In this document: in pieces, positions 15,605 through 23,171 of the stretch
Position numbering within the stretch: position 1 is the stretch's first letter
How the letters are laid out: each line of letters opens with the position of its first letter
Assembly: GCA_031284385.1 (NCBI GenBank)
Contig: JAISZZ010000070.1
Span: forward strand, 1 to 45,619
DNA from: Treponema sp.
GTDB taxonomy: Bacteria; Spirochaetota; Spirochaetia; Treponematales; Breznakiellaceae
DNA length: 45,619 nt
Reading direction: 5' to 3'
The notes under the pieces: generated by a model
Databases searched by the model: none
What the model was told of the DNA's origin: nothing
The model's input: the letters and a program-made list of their open reading frames with translations, nothing else
Translations under genes and position numbers: made by a program

Positions 15605-16771
15605 TTACTCTATTGCACGTACGCGGATAACGCCCGGTATTTTTTCTATAGCATCCAGCATAACGTCCGGTATTTTTTGTTCTGTGTCGATAATGTTGTA
15701 GGCATACGAGTCCTTGTGGTGGTTGACAAGATCGGTTATGTTGATTGATCCGCTCGCCAGCAATGTCGTGATCTGGCCAACCATGTTAGGTATATTTCGG
15801 TTTGATACAAGCAGACGGCACGGCGAATGACGCGCCGCATGACAACGTGGAAAATTCACGGAATTATCTATGATGCCGGTTTCAAGAAAATTTATTAGCT
15901 GTCCCACGGCGGTTATGGCGCAGTTTATTTCAGCTTCAGGCGTTGAAGCCCCAAGATGTGGAATACATATAACTTTATCATTTTTTAAAAGTTCCACCGT
16001 TGGAAAATCTGTTATGTATACTGAAAGATGATCCTGTTCCAAGGCTGAAATTATATCTGTTTCTTTTGCTAGACCGCCGCGCGCAAAATTGAGCAGCCGC
16101 GCTCCTTTTCTCATCATTTTTATCCTTTCGGCGCTGAACATATTTTTTGTTTCGTCACTGTAAGGAACATGAATACTTATATAATCAGAGTTTCGCAAAA
16201 CTTCTTCGATAGTTTCGGCATGGCGGACGGCGCGTGAAAGATTCCACGCCGCGTTCACGGAAATATACGGATCGTAACCAATTACTTCCATGCCCAGCGA
16301 GGCGGCATCATTCGCAACCATAACGCCTATCGCTCCGAGACCTATCACGCCCAATGTTTTCCCTGATATTTCAGGCCCTCCAAAATGTTTTTTTTCTTTT
16401 TCAACAAGAGCGGGAATATCAATTTCTTTATCTTTCAATAAAGAGAGCCAGTGTATAGAATCTGTAATTTTGCGTGATGATAAAAACAGTGCCGCAATAG
16501 TAAGTTCTTTTACAGCGTTTGCGTTTGCGCCCGGCGTATTAAATACCACAATGCCGCGCCCGCTGCAAGTTTCAACAGGAATATTATTGAAGCCCGCTCC
16601 GGCGCGCGCTACGGCCAGAACGCTTGCTGGTATTTCGGCATTATGAATATCCGCACTGCGTACAAGAATGGCATCCGGATTCTTTATATTATCACCGACT
16701 TCGTATTTTCCGGCGGGAAAAAGTTTTAAACCCTCCGGTGCGATACTATTCATAGTTTGTATACGAAACAT
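15605..16771 (-). CDS. serA: D-3-phosphoglycerate dehydrogenase with ACT domain
   Basis: SerA oxidises 3-phosphoglycerate to 3-phosphohydroxypyruvate, the first step of serine synthesis. The 388-aa protein has the 2-hydroxyacid dehydrogenase fold: RAGAGFNNIPVETCSGRGI, the NAD-binding GVIGLGAIGVMVANDAASLG, the catalytic arginine in LLNFARGG, a glutamate in FPTVELL and the catalytic histidine in CIPHLGAST. A C-terminal ACT domain (about 315-388, NIPNMVGQITTLLASGSINI) suggests serine feedback. An upstream GGGATGGA favours the ATG at 16771. It is the last gene of a minus-strand series after coaD, but a 156-bp gap with repeat R1 separates them. Confidence 0.93.
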   Translation of the reverse strand: MFRIQTMNSIAPEGLKLFPAGKYEVGDNIKNPDAILVRSADIHNAEIPASVLAVARAGAGFNNIPVETCSGRGIVVFNTPGANANAVKELTIAALFLSSRKITDSIHWLSLLKDKEIDIPALVEKEKKHFGGPEISGKTLGVIGLGAIGVMVANDAASLGMEVIGYDPYISVNAAWNLSRAVRHAETIEEVLRNSDYISIHVPYSDETKNMFSAERIKMMRKGARLLNFARGGLAKETDIISALEQDHLSVYITDFPTVELLKNDKVICIPHLGASTPEAEINCAITAVGQLINFLETGIIDNSVNFPRCHAARHSPCRLLVSNRNIPNMVGQITTLLASGSINITDLVNHHKDSYAYNIIDTEQKIPDVMLDAIEKIPGVIRVRAIE

Positions 16772-16790
16772 ATTTCCATCCCAAATTTAT

Positions 16791-16909
16791 ATTGGACTTG
16801 TTCAAGAATCTTATGGATTCTCGCGCAAGCCGCAGCAAATACTGTACAATATGCACGGCATTTTGCTGTTTTAAGCGAAAGTTGTTCAAAAACTTCAGTT
16901 TTTGAACAA
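16791..16909. repeat. Dispersed hairpin repeat R1, copy c
   Basis: This is a near-complete copy: ATTGGACTTGTTCAAGAATC and an imperfect partner, a linker with CGCAGCAAAT and TTTTGCTGTTTTAAGCG, then GTTGTTCAAAAACTTCAG with TTTTTGAACAA. It fills the gap between coaD and serA. The first hairpin has decayed relative to the copy at 43272. Confidence 0.75.
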
Positions 16910-16927
16910 ATATTTTACAGAAAACGG

Positions 16928-17410
16928 TTATTTTTTCCTATATTTTTTATAAAGCGCGTCCGCTACAATAGGCGGCACAAGGGCGGAAAGATCGCCGTTA
17001 AACGCAGCCAGTTCACGCACTGACGAGGAACGCAATACAAGATATTCCGGGCGTGTCATCATAAAAATAGTTTCTATTTCTGGAGACAACGCCTTATTCA
17101 TCATGGAAAGTTCAGATTCGTAAGAAAAATCTGGAACATTTCGCACGCCGCGCACCATAATTTTTATATTTTGTTGTTTCAATAAATCGACAATCAGCGT
17201 ACCGCATAACATAACCTTAACATTTTCCCATTTTTTTACCATTTCCATCATCATGGCGCGGCGTTCCTCGGCGGAAAATAAATAACGCTTCTGCTTATTT
17301 TCCGCGATTACAACTAGGAGTTCGTCAAAAATAGCGCGGCTCCGTTCAATTATATCGATATGTCCGAATGTCGGCGGGTCAAAAGACCCTGGAAAAGCTG
17401 CCCTTATCAA
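16928..17410 (-). CDS. coaD: Phosphopantetheine adenylyltransferase
   Basis: CoaD transfers AMP from ATP to 4'-phosphopantetheine, the penultimate step of coenzyme A synthesis. The 160-aa protein is the standard length. It has the nucleotidyltransferase motif TFGH (residues 14-17) in AFPGSFDPPTFGH, the loop VRGVRNVPDFSYESELSMMN and the second ATP motif SSSVREL. It follows the TPR lipoprotein by 15 bases and is likely cotranscribed with it. Confidence 0.95.
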   Translation of the reverse strand: MIRAAFPGSFDPPTFGHIDIIERSRAIFDELLVVIAENKQKRYLFSAEERRAMMMEMVKKWENVKVMLCGTLIVDLLKQQNIKIMVRGVRNVPDFSYESELSMMNKALSPEIETIFMMTRPEYLVLRSSSVRELAAFNGDLSALVPPIVADALYKKYRKK

Positions 17411-17425
17411 TTATTCCTCCAATGG

Positions 17426-18451
17426 TCAACTTCCGCTGGGGTTTTCACCAGATTCCGGTGATGAGCCTGTTTCCGGTTCATTTTCAGATTTAGACTCTGT
17501 ACTTTCAGTTGTCTTACCGGCTTTTTCATCGTCTATCGTGCGCCTGACCTCGTCCTGCTGCGCTTTTGTAAGACGCTCGTCGCTTATAAGCGCGTCTATA
17601 ACCTTTTGATTGTTAAACCCCCCGCGGATTGCAGCCGCCAACTCGGTTATGCCTTCGCTGTTTTCCGGATCGCTTACAAGAATTAAACGCGCTGTCACAA
17701 AACGCACCGTAGAGCGTTTTAGAACTTCAGTGTCGGCTGTCAGCTCGTCTAAAGTTTTTCTAGCGGCATCCAACGCGCGTGCGTAAAAACCGCCGTCTTC
17801 CAGCGCCGTTGTGAATTCGTACCGTACCTGCGGGTCACTGTTTTTGGAGAGCCATAAATCGTAATTGTCAATGGCCTCCGGTTTTTTTTGCGCTTTCTGT
17901 AGACGCGCCAGCAGCAACAGCGCGTCCTTGTCATCCAGAATAGCGTAATTATACTTATCTAAAACTTCTTCAGCTTCTTTTGGCTTTTCCATCGCGAACA
18001 GAATTGTGGCGTAATTAAGCCCGTTATCCGCCACTTCCGGCTCTAATTCCAAAACTTTGTCATACAACTTCCGCGCTTCCTCAACATTTCCAAGTTTTAC
18101 CTGCGTGAAGGCGGCGGCTTTCATCGCCATAACATTGCCGGGGTCTTTTTTCAGAATGGCGTTAAATTTTTTCAGAGCCTCCGTGTAACGCCCTGTGCCA
18201 AACGCTATCCGGCCAAGGTTGTATTCCGAGGCGCTCATCGTGCGCTTTTGGCTCAAAGCGCGGTTAAGCCAGCGTTCGGCCTCATCGTACTTGCCCATTT
18301 CAAAATAAGCCATTCCGATTGAGTAGTATTCTTCCGCCGATGTCGCGACTCCCGCGCACGATGCGAAAGACAGCAAAACCGCTAAAATCAGAATATATCC
18401 GGCGGGCGGACTGCGGCGGCTTGGATCGGCTTCACACAGGTAAGGTTTCAT
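17426..18451 (-). CDS. TPR-repeat lipoprotein
   Basis: The 341-aa protein has an unusually long n-region, a hydrophobic stretch (about 18-30) and a lipobox FASC with Cys32, so it is probably membrane-anchored in the periplasm. Residues about 40-250 contain at least four tetratricopeptide repeats, for example YYSIGMAYFEMGKYDEAERW, YNLGRIAFGTGRYTEALKKF and AFTQVKLGNVEEARKLY. The C-terminal 45 residues are a Ser/Glu-rich disordered tail. The repeats point to a scaffold for protein complexes; the partner is unknown. It lies six bases after the UPRTase-like gene and 15 bases before coaD. Confidence 0.85.
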   Translation of the reverse strand: MKPYLCEADPSRRSPPAGYILILAVLLSFASCAGVATSAEEYYSIGMAYFEMGKYDEAERWLNRALSQKRTMSASEYNLGRIAFGTGRYTEALKKFNAILKKDPGNVMAMKAAAFTQVKLGNVEEARKLYDKVLELEPEVADNGLNYATILFAMEKPKEAEEVLDKYNYAILDDKDALLLLARLQKAQKKPEAIDNYDLWLSKNSDPQVRYEFTTALEDGGFYARALDAARKTLDELTADTEVLKRSTVRFVTARLILVSDPENSEGITELAAAIRGGFNNQKVIDALISDERLTKAQQDEVRRTIDDEKAGKTTESTESKSENEPETGSSPESGENPSGS

Positions 18452-18457
18452 TCAAAA

Positions 18458-19525
18458 TTATACTCTTCCCAATACGGTATCTTCGATTTCCCTGAGCTGC
18501 GAGCGGTAGAGGCCCGCAATATTGCTGCCGTAATCGGCGATTAACTGCATGATGTTCCGTCCCCTGTCATCCACATCTCTGCCGTTTATCCTGTCGCCGG
18601 CATCGCCCAATCCGGGAAGTATATAGGCAGCATCGTTCAAAACAGGATCCATCCAGCAGGTCCAAACCACACAGTTATCGAGAGCCCGTACCACACGCAA
18701 AGCCCCCTTCAACGCGGAAATCACGTTGAAAAAATGCACAGAACGCGGCTTTACACCTTGGCTCAACAAATATTTTACAACGGTAACAAGACTGCCGCCG
18801 GTCGCGTTCATGGGATCCGCAAAAATTAAATCCTTGCCGTCAAGAACGGCGGGATCAAAATAAGAACGGTCAAGATCGAGTATGTATTCCATATCGTTTT
18901 CATGCTTTGTTTCGTCCCGTTTGATTCTAAAAAGAGCAAACGGCGTAACATAGGCGTTTGACGAATACTCCTCGATTTCTTTTGACATTATCATGGCGGG
19001 AAGCAATGCGCCGCGGAGCAGCACGCACATAACGGCGTTTTCAATTTTACTATCGATGGCCGTAATTTTATGAACCGCGTAATTCTGTATGGGGATAGTT
19101 ACGGGCGTTTTTATCACAAGATAATTTTTTTCGGCGCTGTTCATGCCGCCCCACGCAAAATAAAAAAGTTTTTCGTATGCCCTCTGAATATAGTAAATGA
19201 ATTCCGCGTTATCCGTATGCACATCGCGCAGTTTTGCGATGATGCGCGATATTTCCGCGTGCGTTTCATGCGGCGTACGGAAACTGTATACCTGTATTCC
19301 GGGTTCTTCATTGCAAATAGTCTGCATCATCTTACCCATTTCATTGTATAACCTGATAAGATTTTCTTTTTCCCGTCCACGTTCACTGTCAAGACTAGCG
19401 GCGGAATACAGGCCAAAACTTGCAAGAACCTCACGGTAAATACCGTCCATACTGGCAATAGCGGATCTATCGCTGACGGTTAAAAATCCGTCAAGATCCT
19501 CTGCCTTCAAAATAATTTTATTCAT
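18458..19525 (-). CDS. Uracil phosphoribosyltransferase-like protein with long N-terminal extension
   Basis: The C-terminal 210 residues of this 355-aa protein are a UPRTase domain. The PRPP loop reads [13 protein letters not shown] (DPMLATGGS in most family members) and the uracil-binding region reads [16 protein letters not shown]. The domain would convert uracil and PRPP to UMP. The first 145 residues are an extra helical domain ([40 protein letters not shown]) that ordinary Upp, about 208 aa, lacks. I recognise no motif in it. The active-site motifs are intact, so activity is likely, with the extension perhaps regulatory. The gene is 74 bp after clpC. Confidence 0.8.
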   Translation of the reverse strand: MNKIILKAEDLDGFLTVSDRSAIASMDGIYREVLASFGLYSAASLDSERGREKENLIRLYNEMGKMMQTICNEEPGIQVYSFRTPHETHAEISRIIAKLRDVHTDNAEFIYYIQRAYEKLFYFAWGGMNSAEKNYLVIKTPVTIPIQNYAVHKITAIDSKIENAVMCVLLRGALLPAMIMSKEIEEYSSNAYVTPFALFRIKRDETKHENDMEYILDLDRSYFDPAVLDGKDLIFADPMNATGGSLVTVVKYLLSQGVKPRSVHFFNVISALKGALRVVRALDNCVVWTCWMDPVLNDAAYILPGLGDAGDRINGRDVDDRGRNIMQLIADYGSNIAGLYRSQLREIEDTVLGRV

Positions 19526-19599
19526 AAATCACCTTAAATTTTCGCGTTAAACCTCCGTACCAGTCTACGCCTGAGTCTACGTTTTTTACAGTGCGTCCG

Positions 19600-22155
19600 T
19601 CAAGCCATGCCACATTCTTCTATTTGAGCTAGTTCACAGCAGGCGGCTTCAAATTCAATTTTTCCGTTTTCCGCACGTGCGAGGATTACTGTTCCCGCCG
19701 GAAAATTATTTGAAAGCAGCATCAGCGAAAGCGGGTCTTCAATATTATTCTGTATGCTGCGCCGCAGTGGACGGGCACCGTATTTTGAATCCCGGTTTGC
19801 GTCAAGCAGTATTTTTCGCGCCTCTATCGTTATTTGCAGCGACAAACCGTGTTCCGAAGACAGCCTATCCGCGAGTTCCGTAAGTTGAATATCCAGTATC
19901 CTGCCGAGTTGAATTTCGTCCAGCGGATTGAAAACTACAATATCATCAAGCCGGTTCAAGAACTCCGGGTTGAATATACGCCGTGCCTCACGCCGTGCAG
20001 CCTCGTCTATGTCTTTGAAGTCAGTTTTATCGTTGTCCGCCGTAAAACCAAGCGCCCCCCGCGAAATTTCGGCGGCGCCGGCATTGCTCGTTATGATGAT
20101 AACAGTGTTGCGGAAACTTACGGTATGTCCAAGATTGTCTTTCAGTTCCCCTTCCTCAAGGATAGGAAGCAACAGATTGAACACATCGCGGTGCGCCTTT
20201 TCAATCTCATCGAACAGCACGACACTGTACGGATTGCGCCGGATTTTTTCGGTAAGAAGTCCGCCATCCTCGTATCCGACATAGCCTGGCGGCGAACCTA
20301 TAAGACGGGATGCATTATGCCGCTCCATGAAATCGGACATATCGATACGGAAGAGCGCGTCATCCATGCCAAATAGATATGCGGCGAGGCGGCGGGCAAG
20401 CAAGGTTTTTCCCACTCCGGTAGGCCCCAAAAACAGGAAAGAACCTAAGGGGCGGGCCGGACTGGAAAGCCGCGCCTGCCCACGCCGGACGGCAGCCGCG
20501 ATACGGGAAACCGCGTCATCTTGGCCGACGACCCCATTTTTTAACTCATTTTCAATGTCAAGAAGCCGTTTCGAGGCAGCGCCCTCTATACGCATTACCG
20601 GTATACCGCACATTTCCGAGATTACTTCGCGGATTTCAGCTTCACCAACCTCATTAAAGCCCTTTCCGGCCAACTTTTCCCAGTCGCCGCGGGCAGAATC
20701 GAGGGCGGAGCGCAATTCTTTTGCCCGTTCACGCAGTTCTTGCGCCTGTTCAAAGTGTGAAGAGTTCAACATAGCCTTTGTTTCCGCATCGAGAGCGAAA
20801 ATACGCTGTTCTATGCTGGAAATTTCGACAGGACAAGGCGTTACGCGGAGTTTTTTCATTGCACCCGCCTCGTCAAGCGCGTCGATAGCTTTATCCGGCA
20901 TGGCGCGCCCGTTTATGTAACGAGCCGAGAGCCGCGCCGCCGCGCTTATCGCCTCGTCAGAATATACAACGTTATGATAGTCTTCATAGCGGCTCGCGAG
21001 TCCCCGCAGAATCGCTTCCGTAGTGGGAATGTCGGGTTCTTCGATAAGAACCATCTGAAAACGCCGTTCTAACGCGCCGTCCTTTTCAATGTATTTACGG
21101 TATTCGGCCAGAGTTGTAGCTCCAATACAATGAAATTTACCCCGCGACAGCGCCGGTTTAAGCATATTTCCGGCATCAAGCGTGCCGGTTGCGCTTCCGG
21201 CTCCGATAATTGTGTGAATTTCATCTATGAACAGCACTACATTGGAGTTTTGTTCCGCCTCTTTGATGATACGCTTCATGCGTTCTTCGAATTCGCCGCG
21301 ATATTTTGTTCCGGCGACCACCGCCCCCATATCGAGCGACATGAGACGCTTATTTACAAGCGAGGCGGGCGCGTCCTGCCCCACAAGATACTGCGCCAGC
21401 CCCTCAACAATCGCGCTCTTTCCGGTGCCGGGTTCCCCGACAAGCACCGGATTGTTTTTTGTACGGCGAGAAAGAATTCTTACCATCCGTAAAATTTCCT
21501 TCTCGCGTCCTATTACAGGATCAAGCTCCCCGTCCAGAGCGAGTGCCGTCAGGTTTCGCGTAAACTGATCGAGGGCGGACGTGGAATTTCCGGAATGACC
21601 TGCGGTGCGTCCCAAACATAGGGGCGCTTCGCCCAGAATCAACGGCGGAAGGCAGCCCGGAATTCCGTGTCCCGAATTGTTATTGTTGTCGCTGGAATTT
21701 TTATTAAAGTTTGTTTGCAGTATGACCCGCAACACGTTGTCATCGATACGCTGCGCCGTGAACAAGGAATGTATGCAGGAATCACTGTCGTGAAAAGCCG
21801 CAAGCAATATATGTTCTGTGCCGACACTGCCGCAGTTGAACAAGTCGCTTTCATCCGTCGCGTGTTGCAGCAAAAGTTTTGTACGCTTTGAAGGCGGCGC
21901 GGTATTGGCCGGAAACACGCCGTATTTCACCGGAGTTTTATCCTCGAACATAATAACACTTTCCAGCGCTTTTTTGAATTGCTCTATGTCAATTTGAAGG
22001 AATAACAGCACCTTGACAGCCGTACTGTCCGCATCCCGCAGAATGGCCAGCAAGATGTGTTCCGGATCAAGCCTACCTGAATAGTAACGCCGTACTTCTT
22101 TTTGCGCGTCAACCGCCAAAATCCTTTGGGCGCGCAAGGTCAATCCTCTAAACAT
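19600..22155 (-). CDS. clpC: ClpC-type AAA+ unfoldase
   Basis: ClpC unfolds proteins and feeds them to ClpP. The 851-aa protein has two Clp N repeats (about 1-150; DPEHILLAILRDADS and GTEHILLAAFHDSDS), a Ser/Asn/Gly-rich linker (about 152-195), a first AAA+ domain with Walker A GEPGTGKSAIVEGLA near residue 240 and Walker B VVLFIDEIHT, a UVR-like middle segment (SHFEQAQELRERAKELRSAL) that marks ClpC rather than ClpB, and a second AAA+ domain with GPTGVGKTLLARRLA near 585. The segment RGALGFTADN supplies the LGF-type loop that contacts ClpP. clpP is not in the window. Confidence 0.9.
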   Translation of the reverse strand: MFRGLTLRAQRILAVDAQKEVRRYYSGRLDPEHILLAILRDADSTAVKVLLFLQIDIEQFKKALESVIMFEDKTPVKYGVFPANTAPPSKRTKLLLQHATDESDLFNCGSVGTEHILLAAFHDSDSCIHSLFTAQRIDDNVLRVILQTNFNKNSSDNNNNSGHGIPGCLPPLILGEAPLCLGRTAGHSGNSTSALDQFTRNLTALALDGELDPVIGREKEILRMVRILSRRTKNNPVLVGEPGTGKSAIVEGLAQYLVGQDAPASLVNKRLMSLDMGAVVAGTKYRGEFEERMKRIIKEAEQNSNVVLFIDEIHTIIGAGSATGTLDAGNMLKPALSRGKFHCIGATTLAEYRKYIEKDGALERRFQMVLIEEPDIPTTEAILRGLASRYEDYHNVVYSDEAISAAARLSARYINGRAMPDKAIDALDEAGAMKKLRVTPCPVEISSIEQRIFALDAETKAMLNSSHFEQAQELRERAKELRSALDSARGDWEKLAGKGFNEVGEAEIREVISEMCGIPVMRIEGAASKRLLDIENELKNGVVGQDDAVSRIAAAVRRGQARLSSPARPLGSFLFLGPTGVGKTLLARRLAAYLFGMDDALFRIDMSDFMERHNASRLIGSPPGYVGYEDGGLLTEKIRRNPYSVVLFDEIEKAHRDVFNLLLPILEEGELKDNLGHTVSFRNTVIIITSNAGAAEISRGALGFTADNDKTDFKDIDEAARREARRIFNPEFLNRLDDIVVFNPLDEIQLGRILDIQLTELADRLSSEHGLSLQITIEARKILLDANRDSKYGARPLRRSIQNNIEDPLSLMLLSNNFPAGTVILARAENGKIEFEAACCELAQIEECGMA

Positions 22156-22232
22156 AATTACAGTATATAAATTAAACTGCCGGTCGAAAAGGGGCGCGGT
22201 ACCATGAGCTTCACCATCGATAGCAGGTTGAG

Positions 22233-22395
22233 CGGCAATTTTATATGCACATCAATTTCGCCGCAGGGTACGAAAATCATGAGGGGGGGCGCTATTTCCA
22301 TACCATTTACGGCATATAGCCGCATCACCGTCGCGCCGCCCCTGTCTCCATACCGCGCCGCCCGCAAGCGGGCTTTTATGCGGTATTCCGCCACC
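22233..22395 (-). repeat. Dispersed repeat R2, degenerate copy D (minus orientation)
   Basis: Read on the minus strand, this copy carries AATTGGGGGGTGGCGGAATA, then GCGGCTATATGCCG, then GTATGGAAATAGCGCCCCCC, aligned with copies A and C. The peptide frame seen in other copies is broken by two stops here (GYMP-stop-MVWK-stop). The left end, GCAATTTTATAT then ATGCAC and GTACGAAAATCA, is shared with copy E at 34682. It fills most of the 356-bp region between clpC and skp. Confidence 0.7.
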
Positions 22396-22486
22396 CCCCA
22401 ATTCGCTGAAATTTTATCCGCTGATTACACAGATTGTAAATAGATTTGAGAGTGAAAAGTCCGTATTCATAACTCGGAAATACCGC

Positions 22487-22510
22487 AAACCCTGTGCATT
22501 GACAGGGTTT
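22487..22510 (-). terminator. Hairpin just after the skp stop codon
   Basis: AAACCCTG and CAGGGTTT form a perfect 8-bp stem with an 8-base loop, starting one base after the stop of the Skp-like gene. A T run is not obvious on the minus strand, so it may stabilise the 3' end rather than terminate efficiently. Confidence 0.45.
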
Positions 22511-22511
22511 C

Positions 22512-23042
22512 TTAGCGGCTGCCTTTTGATTGTAGGTTTTGAATTACTTTGTCTGTTATGTCGATGGCAGGGCTGTACCAGAGTATTCCTTTTGCCTCTT
22601 TTAGATTAAGCACCATGCTATAACCTTCACTTTCCGCGACAACACGGAGTTCGTTATACACTTGTTCCAAAAAAGCGGATGACTGGGACAGCTTTTTCTT
22701 TTGGTCCTCAAGTTCCGCCGTTTTTAATTTGAAGTATTCTTTAAGAAATTCGCTTTTCTTGTATATTTCGCTTTCAAGTTTTACCGCTTTTTCGCTGTCT
22801 CCCTGTAGTTCCGCGTTACTTTGCGAATTCTTTAGATCCTGAATTTCCCGCGTCATGCGATCAACATCCGACTGTACGCGGGCGCTGCGTTCCTCAAAAT
22901 CGCGGACGGCACGGGACTCCTTAAAAAAAGCCGTGTAAACTTTTGACATATCTACAACAGCAAAGCGCGTAAGCTGTTGACCCGAAACAAAAACAGGAAG
23001 CGCAGCAAGCAAACAAATTTTCAGCAAAATTATCTTCTTCAT
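22512..23042 (-). CDS. skp: OmpH/Skp-family periplasmic chaperone
   Basis: Skp holds unfolded outer-membrane proteins in the periplasm for the BAM complex. I set the start at the internal ATG at 23042, which gives MKKIILLKICLLAALPVFVS as a signal peptide; the longer frame has no ribosome-binding site and no signal peptide. The 176-aa precursor has the family opening RFAVVDMSKVYTAFF and a long charged coiled coil (about 45-130) forming the tentacles. The position directly downstream of bamA matches T. pallidum, where TP0325-TP0327 encode TamB, BamA and a Skp-like protein. Confidence 0.85.
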   Translation of the reverse strand: MKKIILLKICLLAALPVFVSGQQLTRFAVVDMSKVYTAFFKESRAVRDFEERSARVQSDVDRMTREIQDLKNSQSNAELQGDSEKAVKLESEIYKKSEFLKEYFKLKTAELEDQKKKLSQSSAFLEQVYNELRVVAESEGYSMVLNLKEAKGILWYSPAIDITDKVIQNLQSKGSR

Positions 23043-23100
23043 GAGTGCCTCACTAAAATATGGTTGTACGGCAGCGTATGTCACCGTCAGTATTACAGAA

Positions 23101-23133
23101 CTTGTTCAAAAACTGATGTTTTCGGGCAAGTCC
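23101..23133. repeat. Dispersed hairpin repeat R1, fragment d
   Basis: CTTGTTCAAAAACTGATG followed by TTTTCGGGCAAGTCC matches parts of both R1 hairpin arms. A second fragment, CCGGTTCAAAAAA, lies at about 23153-23165. Both sit in the 129-bp gap between bamA and skp. Confidence 0.5.
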
Positions 23134-23171
23134 TATATACAAATTACAGAACCGGTTCAAAAAAATGACCG

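Noticed and set aside
22158..22394. Minus-strand ORF of 78 codons between clpC and skp
   Set aside because: It lies within repeat R2 copy D, has no ribosome-binding site, and its frame does not correspond to the peptide frame shared by the other R2 copies.
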